This document shows positions 1-6,058 of a stretch of DNA of 11,970 nt, one piece after another. How positions within the stretch are numbered: the stretch's first letter is position 1; each line of letters starts with the position of its first letter. Position numbers and translations under genes: made by a program. This DNA comes from JAILLW01 sp045640525 (GTDB taxonomy: Bacteria > Bacillota > Clostridia > Lachnospirales > Lachnospiraceae): the NCBI GenBank assembly GCA_045640525.1, contig JAZUFE010000045.1, forward strand, positions 1-11,970, in the 5' to 3' direction. The notes beneath the pieces are model-generated. The model saw only the letters and a list, made by a program, of their open reading frames with translations. It did not search any database and had not been told where the DNA came from.

Positions 1-1
1 A

Positions 2-475
2 GGAAAAACGTATATAGAAGATGAAACCAAGTCAGAGGCAGGGATGAGAATATTGCCACTGTCAGAGAAGGCTTTAGCATCTTTTGAAAAAGTATTGAAA
101 AGAAAGAGACCACATATAGAACCGATGTTTGATGGTGTTACAGGCTTTCTCTTTTTGGATCATAACGACAAACCAATGTTGTCATATAAAATAGAAAAGG
201 CTTTTCAGAGAGCTAGAGAGAAGTACAACTCAATTTATAAAGAAGAGCTGCCGGTCATCACTCCGCATGTATGTAGGCATACATATTGTAGCCGTATGGC
301 AAGAACAGGAATATCGCCTAAGACGCTTCAGTACTTGATGGGTCATGCAGATATTGAAACTACCATGAATGTTTACACGCATGTGCATGCAGATGAGGCC
401 AAAGCAGATGTTGAGAAAATACAGCAGGAACAGGCTTTAAAAGCTAGGAATGAATTAAATGAAAAAGTTGAATAA
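2..475 (+). CDS. Tyrosine recombinase/integrase, C-terminal catalytic part (5' end outside window)
   Basis: The reading frame is open from base 2, so the gene begins upstream of the window and the ATG at 44 is internal. The protein would cut and rejoin DNA through a 3'-phosphotyrosine to integrate or excise a mobile element. Numbering from the ATG at 44, three catalytic parts are visible: PHVCRHTYCSRM supplies H75 and R78 (the HxxR box), LMGHADIETTMNVYTHV supplies H101 and the nucleophile Y111. The first catalytic arginine and the arm-binding domain lie before the window. The stretch ending SEAGMRILPL matches the usual beta-sheet segment of this fold. The style resembles integrases of Tn916-like elements and genomic islands, which sit at an element end, and the sequence beyond the stop fits that (phased repeats, duplicated gene 5' end). 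Family call is firm; the element type is inferred. Confidence 0.93.
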   Translation, partial: GKTYIEDETKSEAGMRILPLSEKALASFEKVLKRKRPHIEPMFDGVTGFLFLDHNDKPMLSYKIEKAFQRAREKYNSIYKEELPVITPHVCRHTYCSRMARTGISPKTLQYLMGHADIETTMNVYTHVHADEAKADVEKIQQEQALKARNELNEKVE

Positions 476-490
476 TACAAGTGAAAATGG

Positions 491-528
491 GAAAGCATCA
501 TCAGTTGTGGTGATGCTTTCTTTAATTT
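491..528 (+). terminator. Rho-independent terminator after the integrase
   Basis: A 13-bp stem (491-503 with 508-520, one G-U pair) closes a GTTG loop and is followed by TTTAATTT. It lies 15 bp past the integrase stop and would insulate element transcription from the region to the right. Confidence 0.87.
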
Positions 529-812
529 ATGGAATTAAATAGGTTATTTATGTTATGATGATGGAGGTATTTTCCTCGAATCCTTGAGATTGTGGAGCTT
601 GGCAAAGCAAGTTGAATATAAGCGATTTTAGGGGATTTAGAGACGAAGTAGTTATAATATGAGCAAAAGAGATTTAAAGGCCAATATGGGCCGATTAGGG
701 GGCTTGGGAGAGGTCAATTATATTTGGGGATATTAAGTATTGAGATTATGAAATAGGGGATGAGTAAAGGCTTTAGAGTTTACCTCGATTGATACTCATT
801 TTGGTGAAAAAG

Positions 813-840
813 ATATGCAAAAATATGCAACGATATGCAA
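813..840 (+). repeat. Three ATATGCAA units at 10-bp spacing
   Basis: ATATGCAA occurs at 813-820, 823-830 and 833-840, exactly one helical turn apart, so all copies face the same side of the DNA. Short phased direct repeats near an integrase gene recall arm-type binding sites of tyrosine recombinases or accessory proteins. Function is inferred. Confidence 0.75.
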
Positions 841-859
841 GGTAGGAATTTAGATTAAG

Positions 860-878
860 TATTGAAAAATATTGAAAA
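860..878 (+). repeat. Two TATTGAAAA units at 10-bp spacing
   Basis: TATTGAAAA occurs at 860-868 and 870-878 and keeps the 10-bp period of the repeats just upstream, though 27 bp separates the two sets. Could be a second protein-binding array or simple AT-rich drift. Confidence 0.55.
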
Positions 879-904
879 CAATGGATTTATAAGGAAATTT
901 GGAT

Positions 905-964
905 ATGATTAAAGTACTGTTTGTCTGCTGGGGCAGGATTCTATTGAAAGGTTCGAAAATGTAG
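905..964 (+). pseudogene. 5' fragment of an LMW protein tyrosine phosphatase gene
   Basis: A frame with a good ribosome binding site (AAGGA at 891-895) starts MIKVLFVCWGRI, then diverges and stops at 962-964 after 19 codons. The intact gene 162 bp downstream starts MIRVIFICYGNI. Over the first 12 codons 25 of 36 bases and 7 of 12 residues match, and the other residues include conservative changes (K/R, L/I, V/I, W/Y). Cysteine 8, the phosphatase nucleophile, is kept, but the rest of the C-x5-R loop is lost. The break within codon 12-13 is abrupt, as expected at a recombination junction. Chance similarity of a short hydrophobic stretch is the alternative, although the conserved start, spacing and neighbouring homologue argue against it. 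Confidence 0.55.
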
Positions 965-990
965 AGAAATAGGGTGTCCCGGGATAGTTT

Positions 991-1005
991 GTAAAAGCAT
1001 TTTAC
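991..1005. promoter_or_regulatory. Palindrome GTAAAA-GCA-TTTTAC upstream of the LMW-PTP gene
   Basis: A perfect 6+3+6 inverted repeat lies 62 bp before the LMW-PTP start; a second short palindrome, TCCCGGGA, is at 977-984. No convincing -35/-10 pair was found between 965 and 1066, so an operator role is only possible. Confidence 0.3.
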
Positions 1006-1066
1006 CTGTGAATTACCTAATTTGAAGAAACGGATTTGGAATATTTGAGATTGGAAAGATGAGAAG

Positions 1067-1519
1067 ATGATTAGAGTGATATTTATTTGCTACGGCAACA
1101 TCTGTCGAAGCCCTATGGCAGAGTATATGATGAAGGATCTTGTGGCAAGACGTGGTCTTTCGGAAGAATTCTATATTGAGTCGGCAGCTACCTCTACGGA
1201 GGAAATAGGAAACGGAGTATATCCCCCGGCTAAGAAGAGACTGGCACAAGCGGGAATTTCATGTAATGAAAAACGTGCTAGACAGTTGCGAAAAGATGAT
1301 TATAATAAATTTGATTATATTATAGGTATGGAAGAGCTGAATACAAGGTACATGCTTCGTATTCTCGGAGGAGATCCTGAAGGTAAGCTTCACAATCTGC
1401 TTGATTTCACCGATCACCCTCGTGCAATAGCCGACCCTTGGTATACAGGTGATTTTGAAGCAACATACAGTGATATCGAGGAAGGTCTCGATGCCTTTAT
1501 GAAGTATCTTGGATATTAG
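1067..1519 (+). CDS. Low-molecular-weight protein tyrosine phosphatase
   Basis: Cytoplasmic phosphatase of the LMW-PTP family, which removes phosphate from phosphotyrosine (in some Firmicutes members phosphoarginine). The P-loop signature is at the very N-terminus: CYGNICRS gives nucleophile C8 and phosphate-binding R14, and ADPWYTGDF near the C-terminus gives the general acid D123. At 150 aa it is the normal family length, so it is complete. The start has a GGAAAG ribosome binding site at 1053-1058. It is the first gene of a run with a zinc-ribbon protein (22 bp gap) and an EamA transporter. A broken copy of its 5' end lies just upstream beside an integrase, suggesting this gene was an integration target. 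Substrate cannot be told from sequence; no tyrosine kinase or capsule gene is adjacent. Confidence 0.93.
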   Translation: MIRVIFICYGNICRSPMAEYMMKDLVARRGLSEEFYIESAATSTEEIGNGVYPPAKKRLAQAGISCNEKRARQLRKDDYNKFDYIIGMEELNTRYMLRILGGDPEGKLHNLLDFTDHPRAIADPWYTGDFEATYSDIEEGLDAFMKYLGY

Positions 1520-1541
1520 TAATTCGCAGTGAGGAGTCAAA

Positions 1542-1811
1542 ATGTATTATGTACCCGACGGCACTCAATTGTGTGGTTTTTATGAGTGCGAATCTTGTCA
1601 AACACGGTTTTTGGATTTGAAAGTAGGACCGAGAATAGTATGCCCTTATTGTGGTGAGATTCCGGATATGGAAATAGGACCGGACGATGCAATCCCCAAA
1701 TGTGAAGAAAATGCCGTTCTTCTTAGTGTTATTGAAGGAGAAGACGAGGTCGAAAAGATGGATGGTTTGTTAAGCCTGGCATTAACAGGCGGAGATTATG
1801 ACTGGTTATAA
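1542..1811 (+). CDS. Small zinc-ribbon-like protein of unknown function
   Basis: An 89-residue acidic protein with two CxxC knuckles, ECESCQ (C16, C19) and VCPYCGE (C34, C37), spaced as in a rubredoxin-like zinc ribbon; C11 and C54 are further cysteines. The remaining sequence is acidic (pI clearly low) and has no transmembrane segment or signal peptide, so it should be cytoplasmic. It has a GAGGAG ribosome binding site just before the ATG, 22 bp after the phosphatase stop, and ends 12 bp before the transporter gene, so the three are probably co-transcribed. I do not recognise a named family. A metal-binding or adaptor role is the most that can be said. Confidence 0.8.
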   Translation: MYYVPDGTQLCGFYECESCQTRFLDLKVGPRIVCPYCGEIPDMEIGPDDAIPKCEENAVLLSVIEGEDEVEKMDGLLSLALTGGDYDWL

Positions 1812-1823
1812 GGAGGTAGCTAA

Positions 1824-2741
1824 ATGTGGTTCTTGTTTACAATGATTACAACCCTTGCATGGGGGGTTGCTGATTTATTCTATAAAAAGGGTGCTGATGA
1901 AACCGAAAAGTACAGTCACCTTAAGACATCCATGATAGTCGGTATTGTCATGGGTATTCATGCTGTTTATACGATTTTTGCCAACGGAATATCTTTTAAT
2001 CCCATGAATCTGTTGATTTATCTGCCTGTTTCGGCTATGTACATTCTGTCAATGACGGTCGGATATTTTGGATTAAGATATCTTGAGCTTTCAATTTCGT
2101 CTCCCATTCAGAATTCATCGGGTGCGGTCAGTTGTATATTATGCCTGATTTTCCTCGGAGAAAGATTGGATTTGATATCTTCCGTCGGCGTTATTTGCGT
2201 ATGTGTGGGAATGCTGGCACTCGGAGTTTTGGAAAAGATAGATGCCAATAAACTGGCTAAGCTTGATGAAAAGAAATACAAAATCGGTTTTGTGGCAATA
2301 AGCATACCTTTGATTTACTGTCTGCTTGACAGTTTGGGAACATTCTTTGATGCGTACTATCTTGATGATTTTGCAACGTCTCCGTTGGTCGGAATCACGG
2401 AAGATACATTTGAAGATGTTGCCAATATAAGTTATGAACTGACTTTTCTTATCTGCTCTGTGATTATTTTTATCTTTCTTAAGCTTAAGAAGCAGAAGAT
2501 TGAAATACCCAGACAGAAGAATAAATTGTTTGCTGCCGTATTTGAAACAGCAGGACAAGCTACTTATGTATATGCCTTAAGTGCCAATCCTGCCGTTGCA
2601 TCTGCTGTAATTTCATGTTATGCAATTGTTTCCCTGATTCTTTCACGGATATTTCTCAAAGAAAAGCTTTCGGTTGCCCACTATGTGGTAATCGGAGTTG
2701 CCATGGTGGGAATTGCCATTCTCGGAATGACGGATGTATAA
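1824..2741 (+). CDS. EamA/DMT-superfamily transporter
   Basis: A 305-residue integral membrane protein of about ten hydrophobic segments, arranged as two similar halves typical of the drug/metabolite transporter superfamily. The diagnostic repeated motif appears in each half: FLGERL at 110-115 and FLKEKL at 277-282. The halves are joined by a charged lysine-rich loop (about 138-153). Members export or import small metabolites, amino acids or nucleotide sugars; the substrate is not predictable here. The ribosome binding site AAGGAGG sits just before the start. It is last in the operon with the phosphatase and zinc-ribbon genes. Its stop (2739-2741) is immediately followed by the stop of a convergent small gene, with no terminator between them. 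Confidence 0.92.
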   Translation: MWFLFTMITTLAWGVADLFYKKGADETEKYSHLKTSMIVGIVMGIHAVYTIFANGISFNPMNLLIYLPVSAMYILSMTVGYFGLRYLELSISSPIQNSSGAVSCILCLIFLGERLDLISSVGVICVCVGMLALGVLEKIDANKLAKLDEKKYKIGFVAISIPLIYCLLDSLGTFFDAYYLDDFATSPLVGITEDTFEDVANISYELTFLICSVIIFIFLKLKKQKIEIPRQKNKLFAAVFETAGQATYVYALSANPAVASAVISCYAIVSLILSRIFLKEKLSVAHYVVIGVAMVGIAILGMTDV

Positions 2742-2912
2742 CTAAACTGTTGATTTGACAGCCGCATCGAAGAAATCCTTGAAAAGATTATCGGGGCTTT
2801 GTGAAATCTTCTTGCCCGGGTATTGAGTTGGTGTTGATTGCTTATCTTTGCCTGATAAAAATACAGGATAAAGATATATTAATTCGGTCCTTTCATCTAA
2901 AACATTACGCAT
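2742..2912 (-). CDS. Predicted 56-residue small protein, unknown function
   Basis: On the minus strand an ATG at 2912-2910 is preceded by a full-match ribosome binding site, AAGGAGGTG (2927-2919), at ideal 6-base spacing. The frame stays open for 56 codons to a TAG at 2744-2742. It begins MRNVLDERTELIYLYPVFLS, followed by a lysine/serine/proline-rich middle (with TPTQYPGKK) and an amphipathic end containing LFKDFFDAAV. There is no cysteine, no transmembrane segment and no signal peptide. It is convergent with the EamA gene, the two stop codons touching, and divergent from the deacetylase gene across a 128-bp gap. I do not recognise a family. The case for it rests on the exact ribosome binding site and the fully open frame in otherwise unassigned DNA; a fragment of a longer ancestral gene is the alternative. 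Confidence 0.7.
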   Translation of the reverse strand: MRNVLDERTELIYLYPVFLSGKDKQSTPTQYPGKKISQSPDNLFKDFFDAAVKSTV

Positions 2913-2960
2913 ACTTAACACCTCCTTGAACTAAGTAACCAGAAAATCTGACGCAATCCT

Positions 2961-2989
2961 TTGCTACATATTGTTATTACCTATTATAT
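2961..2989 (+). promoter_or_regulatory. Weak candidate promoter for the deacetylase gene
   Basis: TTGCTA at 2961-2966 and TTATAT at 2984-2989 are separated by 17 bp and lie about 50 bp before the deacetylase start. The -10 match is poor; the region is very AT-rich and other boxes are possible. Confidence 0.35.
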
Positions 2990-3040
2990 CGGCACAATAT
3001 ATAGTATTCTTTATAGCAAAAATATAATTTGGAGGAAAAT

Positions 3041-3685
3041 ATGGAAAAAATTGTTGCATTAACGTTTGATGACGGCCCCAATACAACTACTACCGTTCAG
3101 GTACTTGATGTGTTGAAAAAATACGGAATTAAGGCAACTTTCTTTTTAATTGGGGACAGAATCACTCAAGAATCGGCAGAGTCCGTTAAACGTGCGATTG
3201 CCATGGGATGTGAAATAGAGAATCACTCTTGGACCCATTCTTTTATGACCAAACTTGAACCTCATGTTATTAAGGATGAAATTAAGAGAACTTCCGATAA
3301 AATAGAAGAAATAACGGGAAGAAGGCCGGAGTTTTTCCGCCCTCCTTATATCGAAGTCAGCCGAATGATGGTGGATAATATTGATCTTCCGTTCATCTGC
3401 GGAGTTAACGGACTTGATTGGGAACCGGAAGTTATGGCCAAAGAACGAGCCGAGCTTGTCTTGGAGAATGTCGGTGACGGAGAGGTTATTCTGCTGCATG
3501 ATATGGAAGGCAATGATGAAACGGTCAAAGCACTCGATATAATAATACCCGAACTTATGAAAAACAATTTTGAATTCGTAACTGTTTCGGAATTGTTCAA
3601 GCGGAAGGGAATCGAACCGAAAATACATTCCGGAATAGTCTATACGGATGTTTTGCAAACAGAAGAATTTGAATATCAGGATTAA
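3041..3685 (+). CDS. NodB-type polysaccharide deacetylase
   Basis: Carbohydrate esterase family 4 protein that removes N- or O-acetyl groups from glycans using a divalent metal. All main motifs are seen: TFDDGP (D10 and D11), the metal-binding NHSWTH (H62, H66), the RPPY loop (R100), D126-W127 and the ILLHD motif (H153). Length (214 aa) equals a bare NodB domain. I start at ATG 3041 because GGAGG (3031-3035) is its ribosome binding site; the in-frame TTG at 3029 overlaps that site. There is no signal peptide or membrane anchor, unlike the exported peptidoglycan deacetylases, so it may act inside the cell or on a small or lipid-linked glycan. It is a single-gene unit closed by a strong terminator. 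Confidence 0.93.
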   Translation: MEKIVALTFDDGPNTTTTVQVLDVLKKYGIKATFFLIGDRITQESAESVKRAIAMGCEIENHSWTHSFMTKLEPHVIKDEIKRTSDKIEEITGRRPEFFRPPYIEVSRMMVDNIDLPFICGVNGLDWEPEVMAKERAELVLENVGDGEVILLHDMEGNDETVKALDIIIPELMKNNFEFVTVSELFKRKGIEPKIHSGIVYTDVLQTEEFEYQD

Positions 3686-3698
3686 TTCATAGACCAGG

Positions 3699-3725
3699 AA
3701 GAAGCCTCTCAAGGCTTCTTTTTTT
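3699..3725 (+). terminator. Rho-independent terminator after the deacetylase
   Basis: A perfect 9-bp stem AAGAAGCCT / AGGCTTCTT (3699-3707, 3712-3720) with a CTCA loop is followed directly by TTTTT. Together with stem bases the U-tract is seven Ts long. Confidence 0.93.
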
Positions 3726-3766
3726 AATCTCAAAATTCCCCAAATGAAACCTTTTATTACAGAAAC

Positions 3767-3782
3767 CTTAAGTATTTCTTAA
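3767..3782. promoter_or_regulatory. CTTAA direct repeat (11-bp pitch) upstream of the ABC operon promoter
   Basis: CTTAA occurs at 3767-3771 and 3778-3782, an 11-bp pitch, 16 bp upstream of the -35 box. OmpR/PhoB-type response regulators bind direct repeats of this pitch at this location. The same bases also form a TTAAG-N5-CTTAA inverted repeat. No two-component genes are in the window. Confidence 0.4.
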
Positions 3783-3798
3783 TTCTACGATGAGTAGA

Positions 3799-3827
3799 TT
3801 GACTGGAGAAAAATCCCTCCGTATAAT
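3799..3827 (+). promoter_or_regulatory. Sigma-A promoter of the ABC efflux operon
   Basis: TTGACT (3799-3804) and a perfect TATAAT (3822-3827) are 17 bp apart. Transcription would start near 3834, leaving a leader of about 37 bases before the ATPase gene. Confidence 0.88.
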
Positions 3828-3870
3828 TGGCACTTGTAATGTGAAAAATGAATGAAACGGAAAGAGAGAA

Positions 3871-4572
3871 ATGAAGAAACTGATTGAAATTTCCGGAATG
3901 AAAAAAATATACAATCCGGGAGAAAACGAAGTAAGAGCTTTGGACGGGGTTGACCTTCAAATCGATCGTGGAGAATTTGTTGCCATAATCGGTCATTCGG
4001 GTTCGGGAAAATCCACTCTTATGAATATGCTTGGATGTCTTGATGTACCGACTGAAGGAAGCTACTTTCTGGACGGCGAAGACGTAAGTAATCTTACGGA
4101 TGATGAATTATCCGATATCAGAAACCAAGAAATAGGCTTTATCTTCCAGGGATTTAACCTCATTCCGAATCTTACGGCTTTGGAAAATGTCGAACTTCCT
4201 CTGATATATCGGGGAGTGGGTAAGAAAGAGAGAATGAAACTGTCTAACGATGCACTGGAAATAGTCGGACTTGGCAAGCGAAAGGAACATAAACCTTCCG
4301 AAATGTCCGGAGGACAGCAGCAAAGAGTTGCCATTGCAAGGGCAATTGCGCAGGCTCCGCCGATAATACTGGCCGATGAACCTACCGGTAATCTTGATTC
4401 GGGTTCGACCAAAGAGATTATGGGCATATTGCGAAAACTGTATGAAGAAGGGCGAACGGTCATTTTGATTACGCACGATAACGAAATAGCCGAGAGTGCC
4501 AACAGAACGATAAGAATTATTGACGGAAAAATAGTTGAAGATATAACCAAAAAGGAAGAGAGAAGTATATAA
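3871..4572 (+). CDS. ABC transporter ATP-binding protein (MacB/LolD-type)
   Basis: The ATPase subunit that powers the membrane exporter encoded two genes downstream. All nucleotide-binding elements are present: Walker A GHSGSGKST (41-49), Q-loop Q93, the ABC signature SGGQQQR (146-152), Walker B ILADEP with catalytic E170, and the H-loop H202. The 233-residue length and the phrase GFIFQGFNLIP are characteristic of the LolD/MacB/SalX group, whose members work with FtsX-fold permeases by a mechanotransmission cycle rather than translocation through the membrane core. A GGAAAGAGAG ribosome binding site precedes the ATG. It is first in an operon of three, with a 2-bp gap to the adaptor gene, and follows a consensus promoter. 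Confidence 0.96.
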   Translation: MKKLIEISGMKKIYNPGENEVRALDGVDLQIDRGEFVAIIGHSGSGKSTLMNMLGCLDVPTEGSYFLDGEDVSNLTDDELSDIRNQEIGFIFQGFNLIPNLTALENVELPLIYRGVGKKERMKLSNDALEIVGLGKRKEHKPSEMSGGQQQRVAIARAIAQAPPIILADEPTGNLDSGSTKEIMGILRKLYEEGRTVILITHDNEIAESANRTIRIIDGKIVEDITKKEERSI

Positions 4573-4574
4573 AC

Positions 4575-6050
4575 ATGTTTAAAAAAAGCGAAAAAGAAAC
4601 AGTTCAGGAGAATGAAACAAAGCTAAAGGAAGAAACCAAGGAGAAAAAGAAGCGTACGCCTCAGCAAAAAAAGAAAACAAGAAGAATCATTATATTTTCA
4701 ATCTTGGGCGTGCTGATTTTGTATATTGTGATCAATTCATATATTGCATCACATACACCGATGACGGTATTCGTAAGCAAACTTACCAAAGGTAACATTG
4801 AACAGACAGTCAATACCAGCGGAACGGTCAGTTCCTTGGAAAGTAAAGTATACTTTGCCCCTATTGACGGAATAATCGGTGACGTTGTCATTAAGAAGGG
4901 TGATGCGGTAAAGAGCGGTGATGTTCTGTATCTTTATGATGAAACCGATTTGAACGAGGCTATTGAACAAGCTAACCTTAAGATACAGCAAGCCGATGGT
5001 TCATATAACAAGTCCCTTCAGGAAAACTCGAGAATTGCGAGCAATTTGAATGAAGCTTTGGCAACGTTGCCTGTTCTTGAAGATCAGATAGCCTTTGCCG
5101 AGAATTACATCGATCAGATAGAAAAGAGGATAGAGGATAAGAAAGCAGCTATCAGTCATGAGGGTGCACTTCTCCAGATTTCCCTGATTGATTGGAGAGA
5201 TCAGCCGAACTCCGATGAATACATCAATTTGCAAAAGCAGGTTCAGGAGAACGAGTATCAGCAACAGCATAATAAAGATATAGAAGCCTGGCAGGAAGAA
5301 CTTGAAGATGCCAATGAGATTCTTGACGAAATCAAAACCATGAAATCGGAAATGAAGAGTCAGAAAAACAGCAGTAAGGATAATGTGATGACGTCCGGAG
5401 GCAAGCAGGAACTTCAGGCCGGTCATGAATCTACTGTCAGCGAGCTTTCAAGTACGCTTGAAGACTATGAAGGAGTCAAGGGTGGAATAACCGCGGACTT
5501 TAACGGTGTAATTACCGATATGAGTGCGATAAGCGGAAGCACGGTAACCAAAGGTACGCAGATGTTGAAGCTTGAAAGTACCGAAGACGTGGTTATGGAA
5601 GTAAATCTTTCCAAATTCGATTTGGAGAACATCAAAGTAGGTCAGGCAGCCACAATTACCGTTAACGGAAATACATACACAGGAAAAGTGGATCATATCA
5701 ATAAGATGGCCGAGGTTAATCAAAGCGGAGCATCCGTTGTTGCCGCTTTGATAAAGATAGACAATCCGGATGAGAACATAGTTTTGGGACTTGAGGGAAA
5801 GGCATCGGTTCTTGTCGGAGAAGCATCAGATGTTCTCCTTATTGGAAACGGACTGATTAATTATGATTCGGAAGGTGCGTTTGTATATACGGTCGATAAC
5901 GGTATTGTTACCAAGAAGCATATAGTTTTGGGTTTGGTTAATGATATATTGTCGGAAGTTAAAGAAGGATTGAGTACGGAAGATGATGTTATTGTTGCGG
6001 ATACCGAGTTTCTTGAAGAAGGTATCGAAGTTATGACAGTTGCACAGTAA
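4575..6050 (+). CDS. HlyD/MacA-like membrane-fusion (adaptor) protein of the ABC exporter
   Basis: A 491-residue adaptor anchored in the membrane with its bulk outside. After a lysine/glutamate-rich cytoplasmic tail (1-37) comes one transmembrane segment (about 38-56). The biotinyl-lipoyl domain is split, as usual, by a long hairpin: first half about 94-120 (APIDGIIGDVVIKKGDAVKSG), second half about 306-333, with a glutamine/glutamate-rich coiled coil at roughly 124-300. A beta-barrel and membrane-proximal domain follow. In Gram-negatives MacA links MacB to TolC; in a Gram-positive the hairpin would instead reach into the cell wall, and such MacA-like proteins serve in export of peptides or lipids. 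No cysteine lipobox is present. The charged tail and coiled coil are longer than in many homologues. Confidence 0.93.
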   Translation: MFKKSEKETVQENETKLKEETKEKKKRTPQQKKKTRRIIIFSILGVLILYIVINSYIASHTPMTVFVSKLTKGNIEQTVNTSGTVSSLESKVYFAPIDGIIGDVVIKKGDAVKSGDVLYLYDETDLNEAIEQANLKIQQADGSYNKSLQENSRIASNLNEALATLPVLEDQIAFAENYIDQIEKRIEDKKAAISHEGALLQISLIDWRDQPNSDEYINLQKQVQENEYQQQHNKDIEAWQEELEDANEILDEIKTMKSEMKSQKNSSKDNVMTSGGKQELQAGHESTVSELSSTLEDYEGVKGGITADFNGVITDMSAISGSTVTKGTQMLKLESTEDVVMEVNLSKFDLENIKVGQAATITVNGNTYTGKVDHINKMAEVNQSGASVVAALIKIDNPDENIVLGLEGKASVLVGEASDVLLIGNGLINYDSEGAFVYTVDNGIVTKKHIVLGLVNDILSEVKEGLSTEDDVIVADTEFLEEGIEVMTVAQ

Positions 6051-6058
6051 GGTACGGT

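Larger units (their letters stand above)
541..904. other. Non-coding, purine-rich end region of a probable integrated element
   Basis: No open frame of convincing length or ribosome binding site was found on either strand. The plus strand is markedly richer in A and G than C, with G runs at 631-634, 688-690, 698-702, 706-708, 726-729 and 756-759. A 7-bp inverted repeat (ATGAGTA at 760-766, TACTCAT at 793-799) precedes the phased short repeats at 813-878. Position after an integrase gene and before a broken gene 5' end suggests an attachment/arm-site region; this is inference. Confidence 0.5.

Noticed and set aside
688..729. Four G runs as a possible G-quadruplex
   Set aside because: Loops of 7, 3 and 17 bases make a stable quadruplex unlikely; the G runs fit general purine skew.
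813..878. Short repeats as a possible CRISPR array
   Set aside because: Units of 8-9 bp with 1-2 bp between them are far too short and have no spacers.
950..958. GGTTCGAAA resembling a tRNA T-arm
   Set aside because: No acceptor, anticodon or D-arm pairing could be found around it.
2139..2558. 139-codon minus-strand frame opposite the EamA gene
   Set aside because: No family resemblance or ribosome binding site; explained by the real gene on the plus strand.
3029..3040. In-frame TTG start adding four residues to the deacetylase
   Set aside because: The TTG overlaps the GGAGG that serves the ATG at 3041.
3146..3733. 195-codon open frame on the minus strand opposite the deacetylase
   Set aside because: It runs through the terminator and opposes a gene with every catalytic motif; composition is that of an antisense shadow.
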